From positions 1 to 9,570 of the forward strand of contig JAKFXW010000064.1 of NCBI GenBank assembly GCA_021731185.1: DNA of 9,570 nucleotides, written 5' to 3'. The notes beneath the pieces were generated by a model. The model searched no databases. It had not been told where the DNA came from and worked only from the letters and a program-made list of their open reading frames with translations. This document shows positions 1 to 6,897 of the stretch, one piece after another. The first letter of the stretch is position 1. Every line of letters starts with the position of its first letter. This DNA is from Gallionellaceae bacterium (GTDB taxonomy: Bacteria; Pseudomonadota; Gammaproteobacteria; Burkholderiales; Gallionellaceae). The position numbers were made by a program, and so were the translations under genes.

Positions 1-109
1 CGTATTTGCGCATGTCCAAGCTCAAGCATTTGCCCGCCAATCCTCTGCAGCTGGCCATGCCACAGGTCGGCGTGCTAATTCATCGGTGCCTGTGATGTCA
101 AGTTCCACA
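1..109. other. unassigned left edge downstream of the EpsG-like gene
   Basis: These bases follow the stop codon of the EpsG-like gene, and I can assign no gene to them. On the minus strand a 32-codon frame (22-120) begins with an ATG inside the end of the EpsG-like gene. Another short frame starts at an ATG at 29-27 and runs off the window edge, preceded by a purine-rich stretch. Neither product is hydrophobic or resembles a family I know. The region does not look like the missing EpsG C-terminus in any frame, and I see no convincing terminator. A 6-bp inverted repeat (61-66 with 89-94) has a long loop and no T-run. Confidence 0.4.
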
Positions 110-1003
110 CTAAACGGCATAGAGCCTATAAAACTCTCTAATCCTGTGTGCAATAACAGAAAATTCGATCCCGCCATAAAATATCGCAAGGCCAATTATC
201 TCCAATAAAACGATACGTTTCATAAGCAAAGAAAGCCTATCCCACATGATGAGCGAAACAGCAATCATCGTCCAATCAATTAACAACTGAATGGCAAAAG
301 GATTGGGCCTATCCTCCCCAAAGCCACCAGCTTGATAAGCATCAACCATTGGAATAAAATCGCCAAGATAGCCTGTAAGAATACCTGAAAAAGCAAAAGT
401 AAAAACAAACGCCATGAACGAAATAAACAAAACCTGCCGGCGTTTGGAGGCGGCAACAAAAAGAGCTGGAATGACGGCCGCTGCGGACATATGGAACAAC
501 AGGGCCGAAGCGCAAATCAAAATGCCAATAAAAAAATTTCCATTCCACAAAAAAACTGCACCCACCAAAATTAAAGCGATGGCACATGCCGCTCTTAATT
601 GAGTAAGTTCGTGGAGTGGGAAATAACGTGAAAAATAGAACGCGGCGACAACAAAGAATATCTTCTGGCTTGACGAGTAGGCATTGATTGCCCAGCCTTT
701 AAATAGCATGGCTGCAACAACAATCCAGCCATAAACAATCACGTTGGTAGTAAATAACTTTGTCAGAACAAGGGCGAGAATTGAGAATCCAGGCTCGAAT
801 CTGCTTACGGCAAGGACATCTAGGCCTCCACTTCGGACCAAGTCAAAAAAATCGTTGTAGTCGGAATAGTCAGGACTCTGACCAAGAATCTGCGTAATAG
901 CCAATAAGAATCCAAACAATGCAAAGAGCGTCATCAAAAAAACGCCATGCCTTTTGAATAAGATGTGCCTGACCAATTTGCTCGAAATTTGCTTCATGCC
1001 CAT
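110..1003 (-). CDS. EpsG-family membrane protein, probable polysaccharide polymerase, C-terminus apparently truncated
   Basis: A very hydrophobic 297-residue inner-membrane protein. Hallmarks of the EpsG family (Wzy-like polymerases and related proteins) are visible: DYSDYNDFF at 45-53, RFEPGFSIL at 68-76, HELTQLRAACAIAL around 131-144 and FHMSA at 170-174. Roughly eight hydrophobic segments can be picked out (about 21-40, 72-100, 114-128, 138-152, 156-186, 189-212, 238-254, 262-280). The likely role is joining lipid-linked repeat units in the periplasm, which fits its place in an operon that also encodes a flippase. The protein stops just after HRIREFYRLYAV. EpsG proteins usually continue after this region with further membrane segments, and the DNA beyond encodes nothing hydrophobic in any frame. 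The start at 1003 lies 3 nt after the upstream stop; a second ATG at 997 is equally possible, and neither has a strong Shine-Dalgarno. The gene is AT-rich compared with the right half of the window. Family membership is fairly sure; polymerase activity and truncation are inferred. Confidence 0.75.
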   Translation of the reverse strand: MGMKQISSKLVRHILFKRHGVFLMTLFALFGFLLAITQILGQSPDYSDYNDFFDLVRSGGLDVLAVSRFEPGFSILALVLTKLFTTNVIVYGWIVVAAMLFKGWAINAYSSSQKIFFVVAAFYFSRYFPLHELTQLRAACAIALILVGAVFLWNGNFFIGILICASALLFHMSAAAVIPALFVAASKRRQVLFISFMAFVFTFAFSGILTGYLGDFIPMVDAYQAGGFGEDRPNPFAIQLLIDWTMIAVSLIMWDRLSLLMKRIVLLEIIGLAIFYGGIEFSVIAHRIREFYRLYAV

Positions 1004-1006
1004 TCA

Positions 1007-1813
1007 CTATGATTTACGATTTTTCATCTTTAGGTTGTCTCTGACAACGACTACTAAAGAGACAACTTTGGAAACAATTAAATAATAATAACTTAAATGC
1101 TTCTTTCCATTTGCTTGCCTGGCCAATCGCTTAATGAATGATTTTGATTTGTCAATTGCGTGCAATTCTATTTCGAAAAACTTTGCGCTTATGCGCGGCC
1201 CCTCAGTACACTCCAATACATCAATTTTGTGTTTCCAAATCAAATAAGGAAGGCTTAACTGATCGCGCCTGCCACCATAGCAATACTCTTCCCACCAAGA
1301 GTCCATCATGGCTATCACATTTTCATCATGATGCCTTCGAAAAATGATGCCGTTTTCAGTCATCCCGAATTTTTCCGGGAAGCCGTCTGCTGAATACCGC
1401 GCCATTTGTTGTTCAGCTATTTCTTTATCTACGCGCCCCCCCTTTATACACAGCTTCGCCTCGGCATAAGCACAATTTCTGTCTTGATGTTTGGGTATGG
1501 CGATAACGGCTTTTTCTAGGTATTTTTCAAACAACGGCCTTGGGTCGGCCATAATTCTGATGTTCCCGTCTACATACAGGCTACGTTCGTAATTTGGCAA
1601 ATATTTATGTGGCAACATTTTGTAGCGCCTGTTCACCTGAGCAGGTGACTCGCCATTCAATTGAACCATCACCATCTGCCAACCCTGTGAAGCGAGTTCA
1701 GGGTTATCGGTAAAACAAACAAAATCACAATCCCATTCCGGATTGACTGCCGGAACGTGGTCGTAGTTACCGAAGACAGCCGTATAAACCACTTTAGTTG
1801 GTACCGACTTCAT
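1007..1813 (-). CDS. DUF616 (TOD1/MUCI70-like) putative glycosyltransferase
   Basis: A 268-residue soluble protein with the pattern of the DUF616 family (Pfam TOD1/MUCI70 glycosyltransferase-like domain). It opens with VVYTAVFGNYDHV (8-20) and DFVCFTDN (30-37), followed by YVDGNI (80-85), where the acidic residue takes the place of a DxD-like nucleotide-sugar/metal site. Further on are HQDRNCAYAEAK (109-120), ENGIIFRRH (153-161) and a late RRDQLSLPYL (182-191) typical of this fold. The C-terminal 50 residues are basic and then hydrophobic (LIVSKVVSLVVVV, about 245-257), which may hold the protein at the membrane. It probably transfers a sugar during repeat-unit assembly; donor and acceptor cannot be read from sequence. 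Its ATG overlaps the stop of the upstream amidotransferase gene by 4 nt (ATGA), so translation is likely coupled. The coding strand carries a G7 run (plus-strand 1436-1442). The gene is AT-rich, like its downstream neighbour. Confidence 0.8.
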   Translation of the reverse strand: MKSVPTKVVYTAVFGNYDHVPAVNPEWDCDFVCFTDNPELASQGWQMVMVQLNGESPAQVNRRYKMLPHKYLPNYERSLYVDGNIRIMADPRPLFEKYLEKAVIAIPKHQDRNCAYAEAKLCIKGGRVDKEIAEQQMARYSADGFPEKFGMTENGIIFRRHHDENVIAMMDSWWEEYCYGGRRDQLSLPYLIWKHKIDVLECTEGPRISAKFFEIELHAIDKSKSFIKRLARQANGKKHLSYYYLIVSKVVSLVVVVRDNLKMKNRKS

Positions 1814-3699
1814 CTTGCAAACCCCAACAAACTAAAAATTCCCCACAACTGTTCTGTATGTACACGCTGACCTGACAAATGCTCCTTCCATAGCTGATCA
1901 ATCATCGGCTTATTGAAATGTTCGGAATCATCTGAAATCTGATTAAGCAGATTTTCTGCCCATGGCCGCAATTCGTTTCCCAGCCAAGCCGCAAGCGGAA
2001 TGGAAAAACCCATCTTCGGTCTATCCACGAGTTGTTTTGGCACATGACGATACAGCACTTCGCGTAGCACTTTTTTTCCTACACCTCGCTGCAGCTTGTA
2101 TTCCAGCGGCAAACGATAAGCAAATTCGATAATGCGGTGATCCAGCAACGGTGCGCGCGTTTCCAAACTGTTTGCCATCGCGGCGCGATCCACCTTGACC
2201 AGAATATCGTCTGGCAAATAGGTGCCGGCATCCCATAGACCGGCTGTAGTGGCTGCATCGGACAGGATAGGAAAATCAAGCATCGCTACGCCACGCTGTT
2301 CTGTCAGCGGCACGCTGCCTTGCCGGTATCGATCCATCCAATAACGATTGAGTGCTTGTGAATCCGGTTGACGCCAAGTATTAACCAGTGATTTTGATCG
2401 TCTCAACACCGAAGCTACACGTTGATTTTTCGCCAGCGGCGAAAGTGCGATGAAGGCCGCATTCCAAGGTAACTTGCCGAGATGTCTTGTTTTCCAGAGT
2501 TTTTGGTAGAAACCATACTGTGAATAGCCCAAAAAGAACTCATCCCCGCCGTCGCCTGACAAGGCCACCGTCACTTGCTGCTTTGCCAATTGACTTACCA
2601 GATAGGTAGGAATCTGCGAGCTATCGGCAAACGGCTCATCCCAAATTTCAGATAAACGAGGAATCAAGTCCAATGCTTCATGTGGTTGAATCATATGCTC
2701 GACATGGTTCGTACCTAAATGCCGTGCCACCGCTGCCGCATGTTGCGATTCGTCCATCTTGGCATCGGGCATGCCGATAGAAAAAGTGGTGACCTTTGAC
2801 GTGGTTGCAGATTGCATCATGGCAACGACGGTGGATGAATCAATGCCGCCGGATAGAAAAGCTCCCACGGGCACATCGGCCACCGACTGCAACTGCACCG
2901 CCTGGCGCACCAGAGTTTCGAGCTCATCTACCGCATCAGAGAAGCTGCCGTTGAAAGGATTCTCCAAACCGCGTTTTGCTGCTTCACCCAGCGACCAATA
3001 GGGCACAGGTGATGGCAGTGTGCCCTGCTGAACATGGTGTTGTGTCAATTGGAGGAACGTACCCGGCACAAGTTTGAAAATCCCCTGATAGATGCTCGAT
3101 GGTGCGGGAATATAGTTCAAACGCAAAAAAGTGCTGGCTGCATGCCAATCCATCTCGCCGCTGAAAGCAGGATGCGCGCGCAGGGCTTTTAGTTCAGAAC
3201 CGAACAGAAACACACCCTTTTGCCAGCCGTAATACAGCGGTTTCTCGCCAACGCGATCACGTGCAAGGGTCAAGGATTTTTCGTGTTTGTCCCACAGCGC
3301 CAGCGCGAACATGCCAACGGTGGATTGAAGCGTCTTATCGATCCCCCAAACAGAAAAACAAGCCAGCAAGGTTTCGGTATCTGAATGCCCGCGCCAACCG
3401 CCGATGGGCAGTTGATTTGATTTTTCCAGATTTTTTCGCAGATCGAGGTGGTTGTAAATTTCCCCGTTGAATACGACCGCGAAACGCCCACACGCACTTG
3501 CCATCGGCTGATGACCGGCGGGAGATAGATCAAGTATGGAAAGACGGCGATGTCCAAGTGCAACGCCGTACTGCTCGTCCACCCACACACCACCATCGTC
3601 CGGACCACGATGATGAATTGGTTTGAGCATCTGCGCAAGCAGCGATGAAGAAACATCGCGGTCTACGCCACGGTGAATAAAGCCAGCGATGCCGCACAT
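1810..3699 (-). CDS. asnB: asparagine synthase-like glutamine amidotransferase (AsnB/WbpS type)
   Basis: A 629-residue two-domain enzyme. The N-terminal class II glutaminase domain starts MCGIAGF, so Cys2 becomes the nucleophile once Met1 is removed. This fixes the start at 3699 rather than at an in-frame ATG 39 nt upstream. It carries HRGPDDGG (30-37), HRRLSILD (50-57), FNGEIYN (77-83) and GHSDTET (104-110). The C-terminal synthetase domain has the PP-loop SGGIDSS (283-289) and SGDGGDEFF (381-389). The family hydrolyses glutamine, channels ammonia and amidates an ATP-activated carboxylate. In polysaccharide clusters such proteins (WbpS of Pseudomonas aeruginosa O6 is the example I recall) are thought to amidate hexuronic acids. 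With a UDP-HexNAcA pathway in the same operon, amidation of GalNAcA to a uronamide is the likeliest job, but plain asparagine synthesis cannot be excluded. TGATG couples it to the upstream GT2 gene (1-nt overlap), and a 4-nt overlap couples it to the next gene. Confidence 0.9.
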   Translation of the reverse strand: MCGIAGFIHRGVDRDVSSSLLAQMLKPIHHRGPDDGGVWVDEQYGVALGHRRLSILDLSPAGHQPMASACGRFAVVFNGEIYNHLDLRKNLEKSNQLPIGGWRGHSDTETLLACFSVWGIDKTLQSTVGMFALALWDKHEKSLTLARDRVGEKPLYYGWQKGVFLFGSELKALRAHPAFSGEMDWHAASTFLRLNYIPAPSSIYQGIFKLVPGTFLQLTQHHVQQGTLPSPVPYWSLGEAAKRGLENPFNGSFSDAVDELETLVRQAVQLQSVADVPVGAFLSGGIDSSTVVAMMQSATTSKVTTFSIGMPDAKMDESQHAAAVARHLGTNHVEHMIQPHEALDLIPRLSEIWDEPFADSSQIPTYLVSQLAKQQVTVALSGDGGDEFFLGYSQYGFYQKLWKTRHLGKLPWNAAFIALSPLAKNQRVASVLRRSKSLVNTWRQPDSQALNRYWMDRYRQGSVPLTEQRGVAMLDFPILSDAATTAGLWDAGTYLPDDILVKVDRAAMANSLETRAPLLDHRIIEFAYRLPLEYKLQRGVGKKVLREVLYRHVPKQLVDRPKMGFSIPLAAWLGNELRPWAENLLNQISDDSEHFNKPMIDQLWKEHLSGQRVHTEQLWGIFSLLGFAR

Positions 3700-4655
3700 C
3701 AGAGAATACTCTTTCGGCGGTAATAACCCATCAGACAAAGTATTACACGCGCTGCATATTTAGGCGTTAGCACAAGCAGCAATGCGGCAAATTTATAGGT
3801 TCTAAAAATGTCAATCACAAACTTTACTAACACCGCATTGCCATTCATCGAAACTCTCACACAACTCGATTGCGAAAAAAATGCAATGCATTTTGCGGAA
3901 ACAAATTTTGCCAAAATTGAATTCATGCCAAAGGTTGCCGCATCTTTATAAATTGCCGGCCAAATAGCCAAATTCTCTAATTGCTTTACAGGGTTAATTG
4001 TTCCTGTTTCATTCATTCCATGAATTCGCCAAACGCCAACTTCTCTGTCCAAGTATGCAACAACACCTCGCAAGCACAATCGATACAAGGATTCCCAATC
4101 TGAGCTAATGGCCGCAGACCTGTAGAAGTCGACTACGAGTGCAGGTTTTCTGGCATACAACGTTGCCATGTGCATAACAAAATACTTATCATCGGGAAGC
4201 TTTCTCAAAATCTGCATTCCAGTCGCCTTTTCATGAACAGGAATGTCAGAAACATGCTCACTATTCTCTGCTTTAGTTGTGGCTCTTGCGACAACCATTA
4301 CCACACTCTGAGTACGATCAATGAGCTTGACCGCTTCCTTTATAAAATCGGGGTCAGTGTAGTAATCATCCCCATCTAAATTTACAACGTAATCACCAGC
4401 GGCATGCTTGTACAGCAAATTTCTATAGTTTGCGGCGCGTCCAAGGTTGCACGTGTTCCGAACATACCTGAGCCTTGGGTCGTTTATTTTCGCCACAATC
4501 TCCGGTGTCGCATCCGTGGAAGCATCATCCCCGACGATGACTTCCAGGTTTTTATAAGTTTGGGCCAGCGCCGAATCAATCGCCTCGCGAATAAAATCCG
4601 CCTGATTAAAAGTAGGAATCATTATCGTAACTTTGAGTTTGCACTCCCCAGTCAC
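3699..4655 (-). CDS. family 2 glycosyltransferase
   Basis: A 318-residue protein with a GT-A, family 2 fold near the N-terminus. It has VTIMIPTFNQADFIREAIDS (9-28), the UDP-binding DDAS (43-46) inside EVIVGDDASTDAT, and the metal-binding DGDD (94-97). WRIHGMNET lies near residues 208-216. The last 45 residues are hydrophobic and basic, which suggests attachment to the inner leaflet of the inner membrane. It likely adds one sugar of the repeat unit to the lipid-linked acceptor; which sugar cannot be told. The start is a GTG at 4655 whose GTGA overlaps the stop of the upstream methyltransferase gene, and a GAGGG sits 7 nt before it. The next ATG (codon 12) lies inside the first beta strand and is an unlikely start. 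The gene is clearly AT-richer than the tviB/tviC end of the window, which fits acquisition of serotype-specific genes. Confidence 0.88.
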   Translation of the reverse strand: MTGECKLKVTIMIPTFNQADFIREAIDSALAQTYKNLEVIVGDDASTDATPEIVAKINDPRLRYVRNTCNLGRAANYRNLLYKHAAGDYVVNLDGDDYYTDPDFIKEAVKLIDRTQSVVMVVARATTKAENSEHVSDIPVHEKATGMQILRKLPDDKYFVMHMATLYARKPALVVDFYRSAAISSDWESLYRLCLRGVVAYLDREVGVWRIHGMNETGTINPVKQLENLAIWPAIYKDAATFGMNSILAKFVSAKCIAFFSQSSCVRVSMNGNAVLVKFVIDIFRTYKFAALLLVLTPKYAARVILCLMGYYRRKSIL

Positions 4656-5617
4656 GACTTAACCCTCGCCCAAATAGTCATGCGCCCAGTCTGGCCAAAC
4701 ACACTTAACAACCAGGCCAGCGGATAGAGCACATAGTGCCATTTACCGGCTTGCTCAGGAAAATTGATAAACTTTTCCCCCAACTTGGCATAGCCCTTAT
4801 CCCGCAAAACATAGCCTGTGCTGGCGATCAAATTACTTAACACGCGCTGGTGATGAACCTTTTCCAGCGTCCATCCACTAGCCGATAGAACGTTTTCTAA
4901 CGTTTCCGGTGTGAAATGGTTGAAGTGTGTGGGTAGCTGTAGTGCGTACCACTTATTTTTAAATAGGCGAAATTCTAACGCCCCAGCATTGGGGACGGAC
5001 AATACCAACCATGTGTCTGGCTTGGCCCATTTGCGCAGCTTCTGCAGCCCGCCAATTGGATCGTAAAGATGTTCCAACACCATCCAACCCACGATAAGAT
5101 CGAAGGGCTCATGTGGCTGAGGGGCAGTCTCAAGCGGTCCTGCATGAACGCGGTAGCCAAGTTGAGCTGCCGCTTGAGCGGCTTTCTCGGAAAACTCGAT
5201 ACCCTCCACCTGCCAGCTTTGTCCCGCCATCTGGTGCAGAAAAGCACCAGAAGCGCAGCCAATTTCCAGCATCCGACCCGGCGCCATAGCTGGCAGGGTT
5301 GTCATATTGAAATTGAATATTCGACCAACTATGGGCCTCAATAATTTCTTAATCCAACTAGCTGATTGTGGCCTCGCCTGTTGTACTCTGGTCCCGACAT
5401 AGGGGCCATAATCGTCCGGGTAATAAAAACCGATAGTGTCCGGGGTTGGCCGGGGGCTGGTTCGCTTCAGTTTACAGTTACGGCATTTGAGGACGGCAAA
5501 TTCTCCGGGCAGATCATGCAGAAGATCACGGCCCGTAAGTATGACTTCATCGCTCTTACTACAGCCAAGAGGGCACGAAACATCTTCTAGTATGACTTCT
5601 TGTTTTTGCGTACTCAT
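4652..5617 (-). CDS. class I SAM-dependent methyltransferase with N-terminal Cys cluster
   Basis: A 321-residue protein. Residues 15-48 hold four cysteines, in CPLGC (15-19) and CRNC (45-48), which would suit a small zinc-binding module. A Rossmann-type methyltransferase domain follows: LEIGCASGAF (117-126) is the SAM-binding motif I, the Glu in VEGIEFS (137-143, E141) would bind the ribose, and FDLIVGWMVLEHLYDP (172-187) is the motif IV/post-motif region. The C-terminal third (HFNHFTPETLENVL and a hydrophobic stretch near 300-312) matches methyltransferases often found in O-antigen clusters. It probably methylates a sugar or a chain end. An open frame extends 85 codons further upstream into the flippase gene. 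I chose the ATG at 5617 because it forms an ATGA overlap with the flippase stop and because the upstream extension only mirrors flippase sequence in another frame. The acceptor is unknown. Confidence 0.85.
   Translation of the reverse strand: MSTQKQEVILEDVSCPLGCSKSDEVILTGRDLLHDLPGEFAVLKCRNCKLKRTSPRPTPDTIGFYYPDDYGPYVGTRVQQARPQSASWIKKLLRPIVGRIFNFNMTTLPAMAPGRMLEIGCASGAFLHQMAGQSWQVEGIEFSEKAAQAAAQLGYRVHAGPLETAPQPHEPFDLIVGWMVLEHLYDPIGGLQKLRKWAKPDTWLVLSVPNAGALEFRLFKNKWYALQLPTHFNHFTPETLENVLSASGWTLEKVHHQRVLSNLIASTGYVLRDKGYAKLGEKFINFPEQAGKWHYVLYPLAWLLSVFGQTGRMTIWARVKS
4663..4667 (-). promoter_or_regulatory. Shine-Dalgarno supporting the GTG start of the GT2 gene
   Basis: On the coding strand GAGGG lies 7 nt before the GTG at 4655-4653. 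It supports this non-ATG start, which also overlaps the methyltransferase stop codon (GTGA). The next in-frame ATG has no comparable site at a proper distance. Confidence 0.55.
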
Positions 5618-6870
5618 AAAGTCTGTTTTCTCTCTAACAGGTAAACCTGCAGTAACGAATTTGTTATGTAATAAATGCTTGTGACCACCGCCAAACCTAT
5701 TACATTTGAGAAATAGAAAGCAGCCACCTTGCAAGGAATATATACTGTATAGGTAAGCATAGACATCCGCGTGGGGGTTATGGTGTCGCCACAGGCATAA
5801 AAAGAAGTTGAACAAATCTGCCCCGTCACTCCCCCTATAAACATGCCGCCAAGCCAAATCATAATCCACCACAATTCTTTCACGTTGTCGGAACTTACAC
5901 TGCCGTGACCAACCAACAAATCAAGCATAGCCTGACCAAATAAACCTAAAACCAATAGGCTGACGATGCCAATCGCACTTACCTGCCATAATTTCCGAAG
6001 ATAAACACGCCGAAATCCGTCGCTATCCCCTTCCTTGTGCAGCTTGCTAAGCAGCGGCACTAGGGGAGTAGCGACAGCCTTGTTAAGCACCTGACTAGCG
6101 GCACCGTAAATCTGCTGCGCGAGGTAATACAACGACAGACTGCCGCTACTGGCCGTGGAAAGCAGAAAGCGGTCAACCAGTGGATCGGTCTTGTAATAGG
6201 CTGTGCCCAACAGCAGGGGTTTGATGCGCTGCCAAGCTTGTTGGATAGCGACACTTTTCAGGTCAGGGCGAACGGGTCTTCCCATACCAGGAGCAAGCAG
6301 CAAAGTTTGCAGGCCCATGCGCAAGGTGCTGATCCATGCCGCCGCAATCACACCAAAACGAGGTAGTGCCCAAATCAATAACAGTAAGGCAAAAGCACTG
6401 GCGAGAATCGGGGTGAACTCAGCCCACACAAACTGCTGCCGCGCATGATAAGCAGCCCATTGCACACCATTGATGGCGGCAAACACCATGCCGATGAGCT
6501 GAATGCGAGTAAGTTCGACAGTTAAAGCCTGCCCCGCTTCGCTGAAACCGGGTACGGTGATCGGTATCCACCAAGGGGCGGAGACATAAAGCAGAATGGC
6601 TAATATCCCGAACAAGCCTCCCACAAGAACAAGCAAGCCCCATGCATTATGCCGAAGACGATCTTCGCTTTCTCCTGCAAGAACCGGCACCAATACGTGC
6701 ATGAGTGATCCGCTGATGACCGACAGAACAAGCAGAGGAACTGTCATGCCGGCAAACAGCGCGTCCGTCTCTATCCCAGGTCCCAATTGGGTGAGGACAT
6801 ACCACTGGAACAGGAAGGCGATGCCGATATTCGCCGCTGAAAGAGCGCCGAGTTGAACTGTTTGTTTCAT
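5614..6870 (-). CDS. MurJ/MviN-family polysaccharide flippase (Wzx role)
   Basis: A 418-residue polytopic inner-membrane protein of the MOP superfamily, closest in pattern to MurJ/MviN-like lipid flippases. About a dozen hydrophobic stretches alternate with charged loops. The central segment (YKTDPLVDRFLLSTASSGSLSLYYLAQQI, about 226-254) matches the MurJ-type signature of a D-R pair followed by a G-S-x-S-x-x-Y-Y motif. Met1 leads straight into the first membrane segment, as expected. A housekeeping MurJ is normally longer and not inside a sugar cluster, so this copy most likely flips the undecaprenyl-linked repeat unit made by the neighbouring genes. The gene starts 27 nt after the tviC stop without a recognisable Shine-Dalgarno, and its start codon falls in an inverted repeat. 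Its stop overlaps the methyltransferase start by 4 nt. Base composition drops toward AT at its 3' end. Substrate specificity cannot be read from sequence. Confidence 0.85.
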   Translation of the reverse strand: MKQTVQLGALSAANIGIAFLFQWYVLTQLGPGIETDALFAGMTVPLLVLSVISGSLMHVLVPVLAGESEDRLRHNAWGLLVLVGGLFGILAILLYVSAPWWIPITVPGFSEAGQALTVELTRIQLIGMVFAAINGVQWAAYHARQQFVWAEFTPILASAFALLLLIWALPRFGVIAAAWISTLRMGLQTLLLAPGMGRPVRPDLKSVAIQQAWQRIKPLLLGTAYYKTDPLVDRFLLSTASSGSLSLYYLAQQIYGAASQVLNKAVATPLVPLLSKLHKEGDSDGFRRVYLRKLWQVSAIGIVSLLVLGLFGQAMLDLLVGHGSVSSDNVKELWWIMIWLGGMFIGGVTGQICSTSFYACGDTITPTRMSMLTYTVYIPCKVAAFYFSNVIGLAVVTSIYYITNSLLQVYLLERKQTL

Positions 6871-6897
6871 GGCGGGAAGTGCCGTTTAACCCGCCAT
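6869..6897 (-). promoter_or_regulatory. inverted repeat covering the flippase start codon
   Basis: In the tviC-flippase gap, ATGGCGGG (arm 6869-6876) and CCCGCCAT (arm 6890-6897) are exact 8-bp inverted copies around a 13-nt loop. In the mRNA the 3' arm contains the first two bases of the flippase AUG, so a folded hairpin would hide the start. No Shine-Dalgarno is visible in front of it. On the coding strand the 5' arm begins directly after the tviC TAA and opens a 3-codon mini-frame (ATG GCG GGT TAA). It could tune flippase translation or be chance; there is no T-run, so it is not a typical terminator. Confidence 0.4.

Noticed and set aside
61..94. CACAGG/CCTGTG inverted repeat as a possible terminator
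   Set aside because: Only 6 bp with a 22-nt loop and no T-run on either strand.
22..120. 32-codon minus-strand frame overlapping the end of the EpsG-like gene
   Set aside because: Short, no Shine-Dalgarno, no recognisable family; likely chance.
3700..3738. Upstream in-frame ATG for the asnB-like gene
   Set aside because: Class II amidotransferases need Cys directly after the initiator Met, so MCGIAGF at 3699 is the start.
5618..5872. 85-codon N-terminal extension of the methyltransferase frame
   Set aside because: It lies in another frame of the flippase gene and does not look like methyltransferase sequence; the ATG at 5617 gives a typical ATGA overlap and a normal N-terminus.
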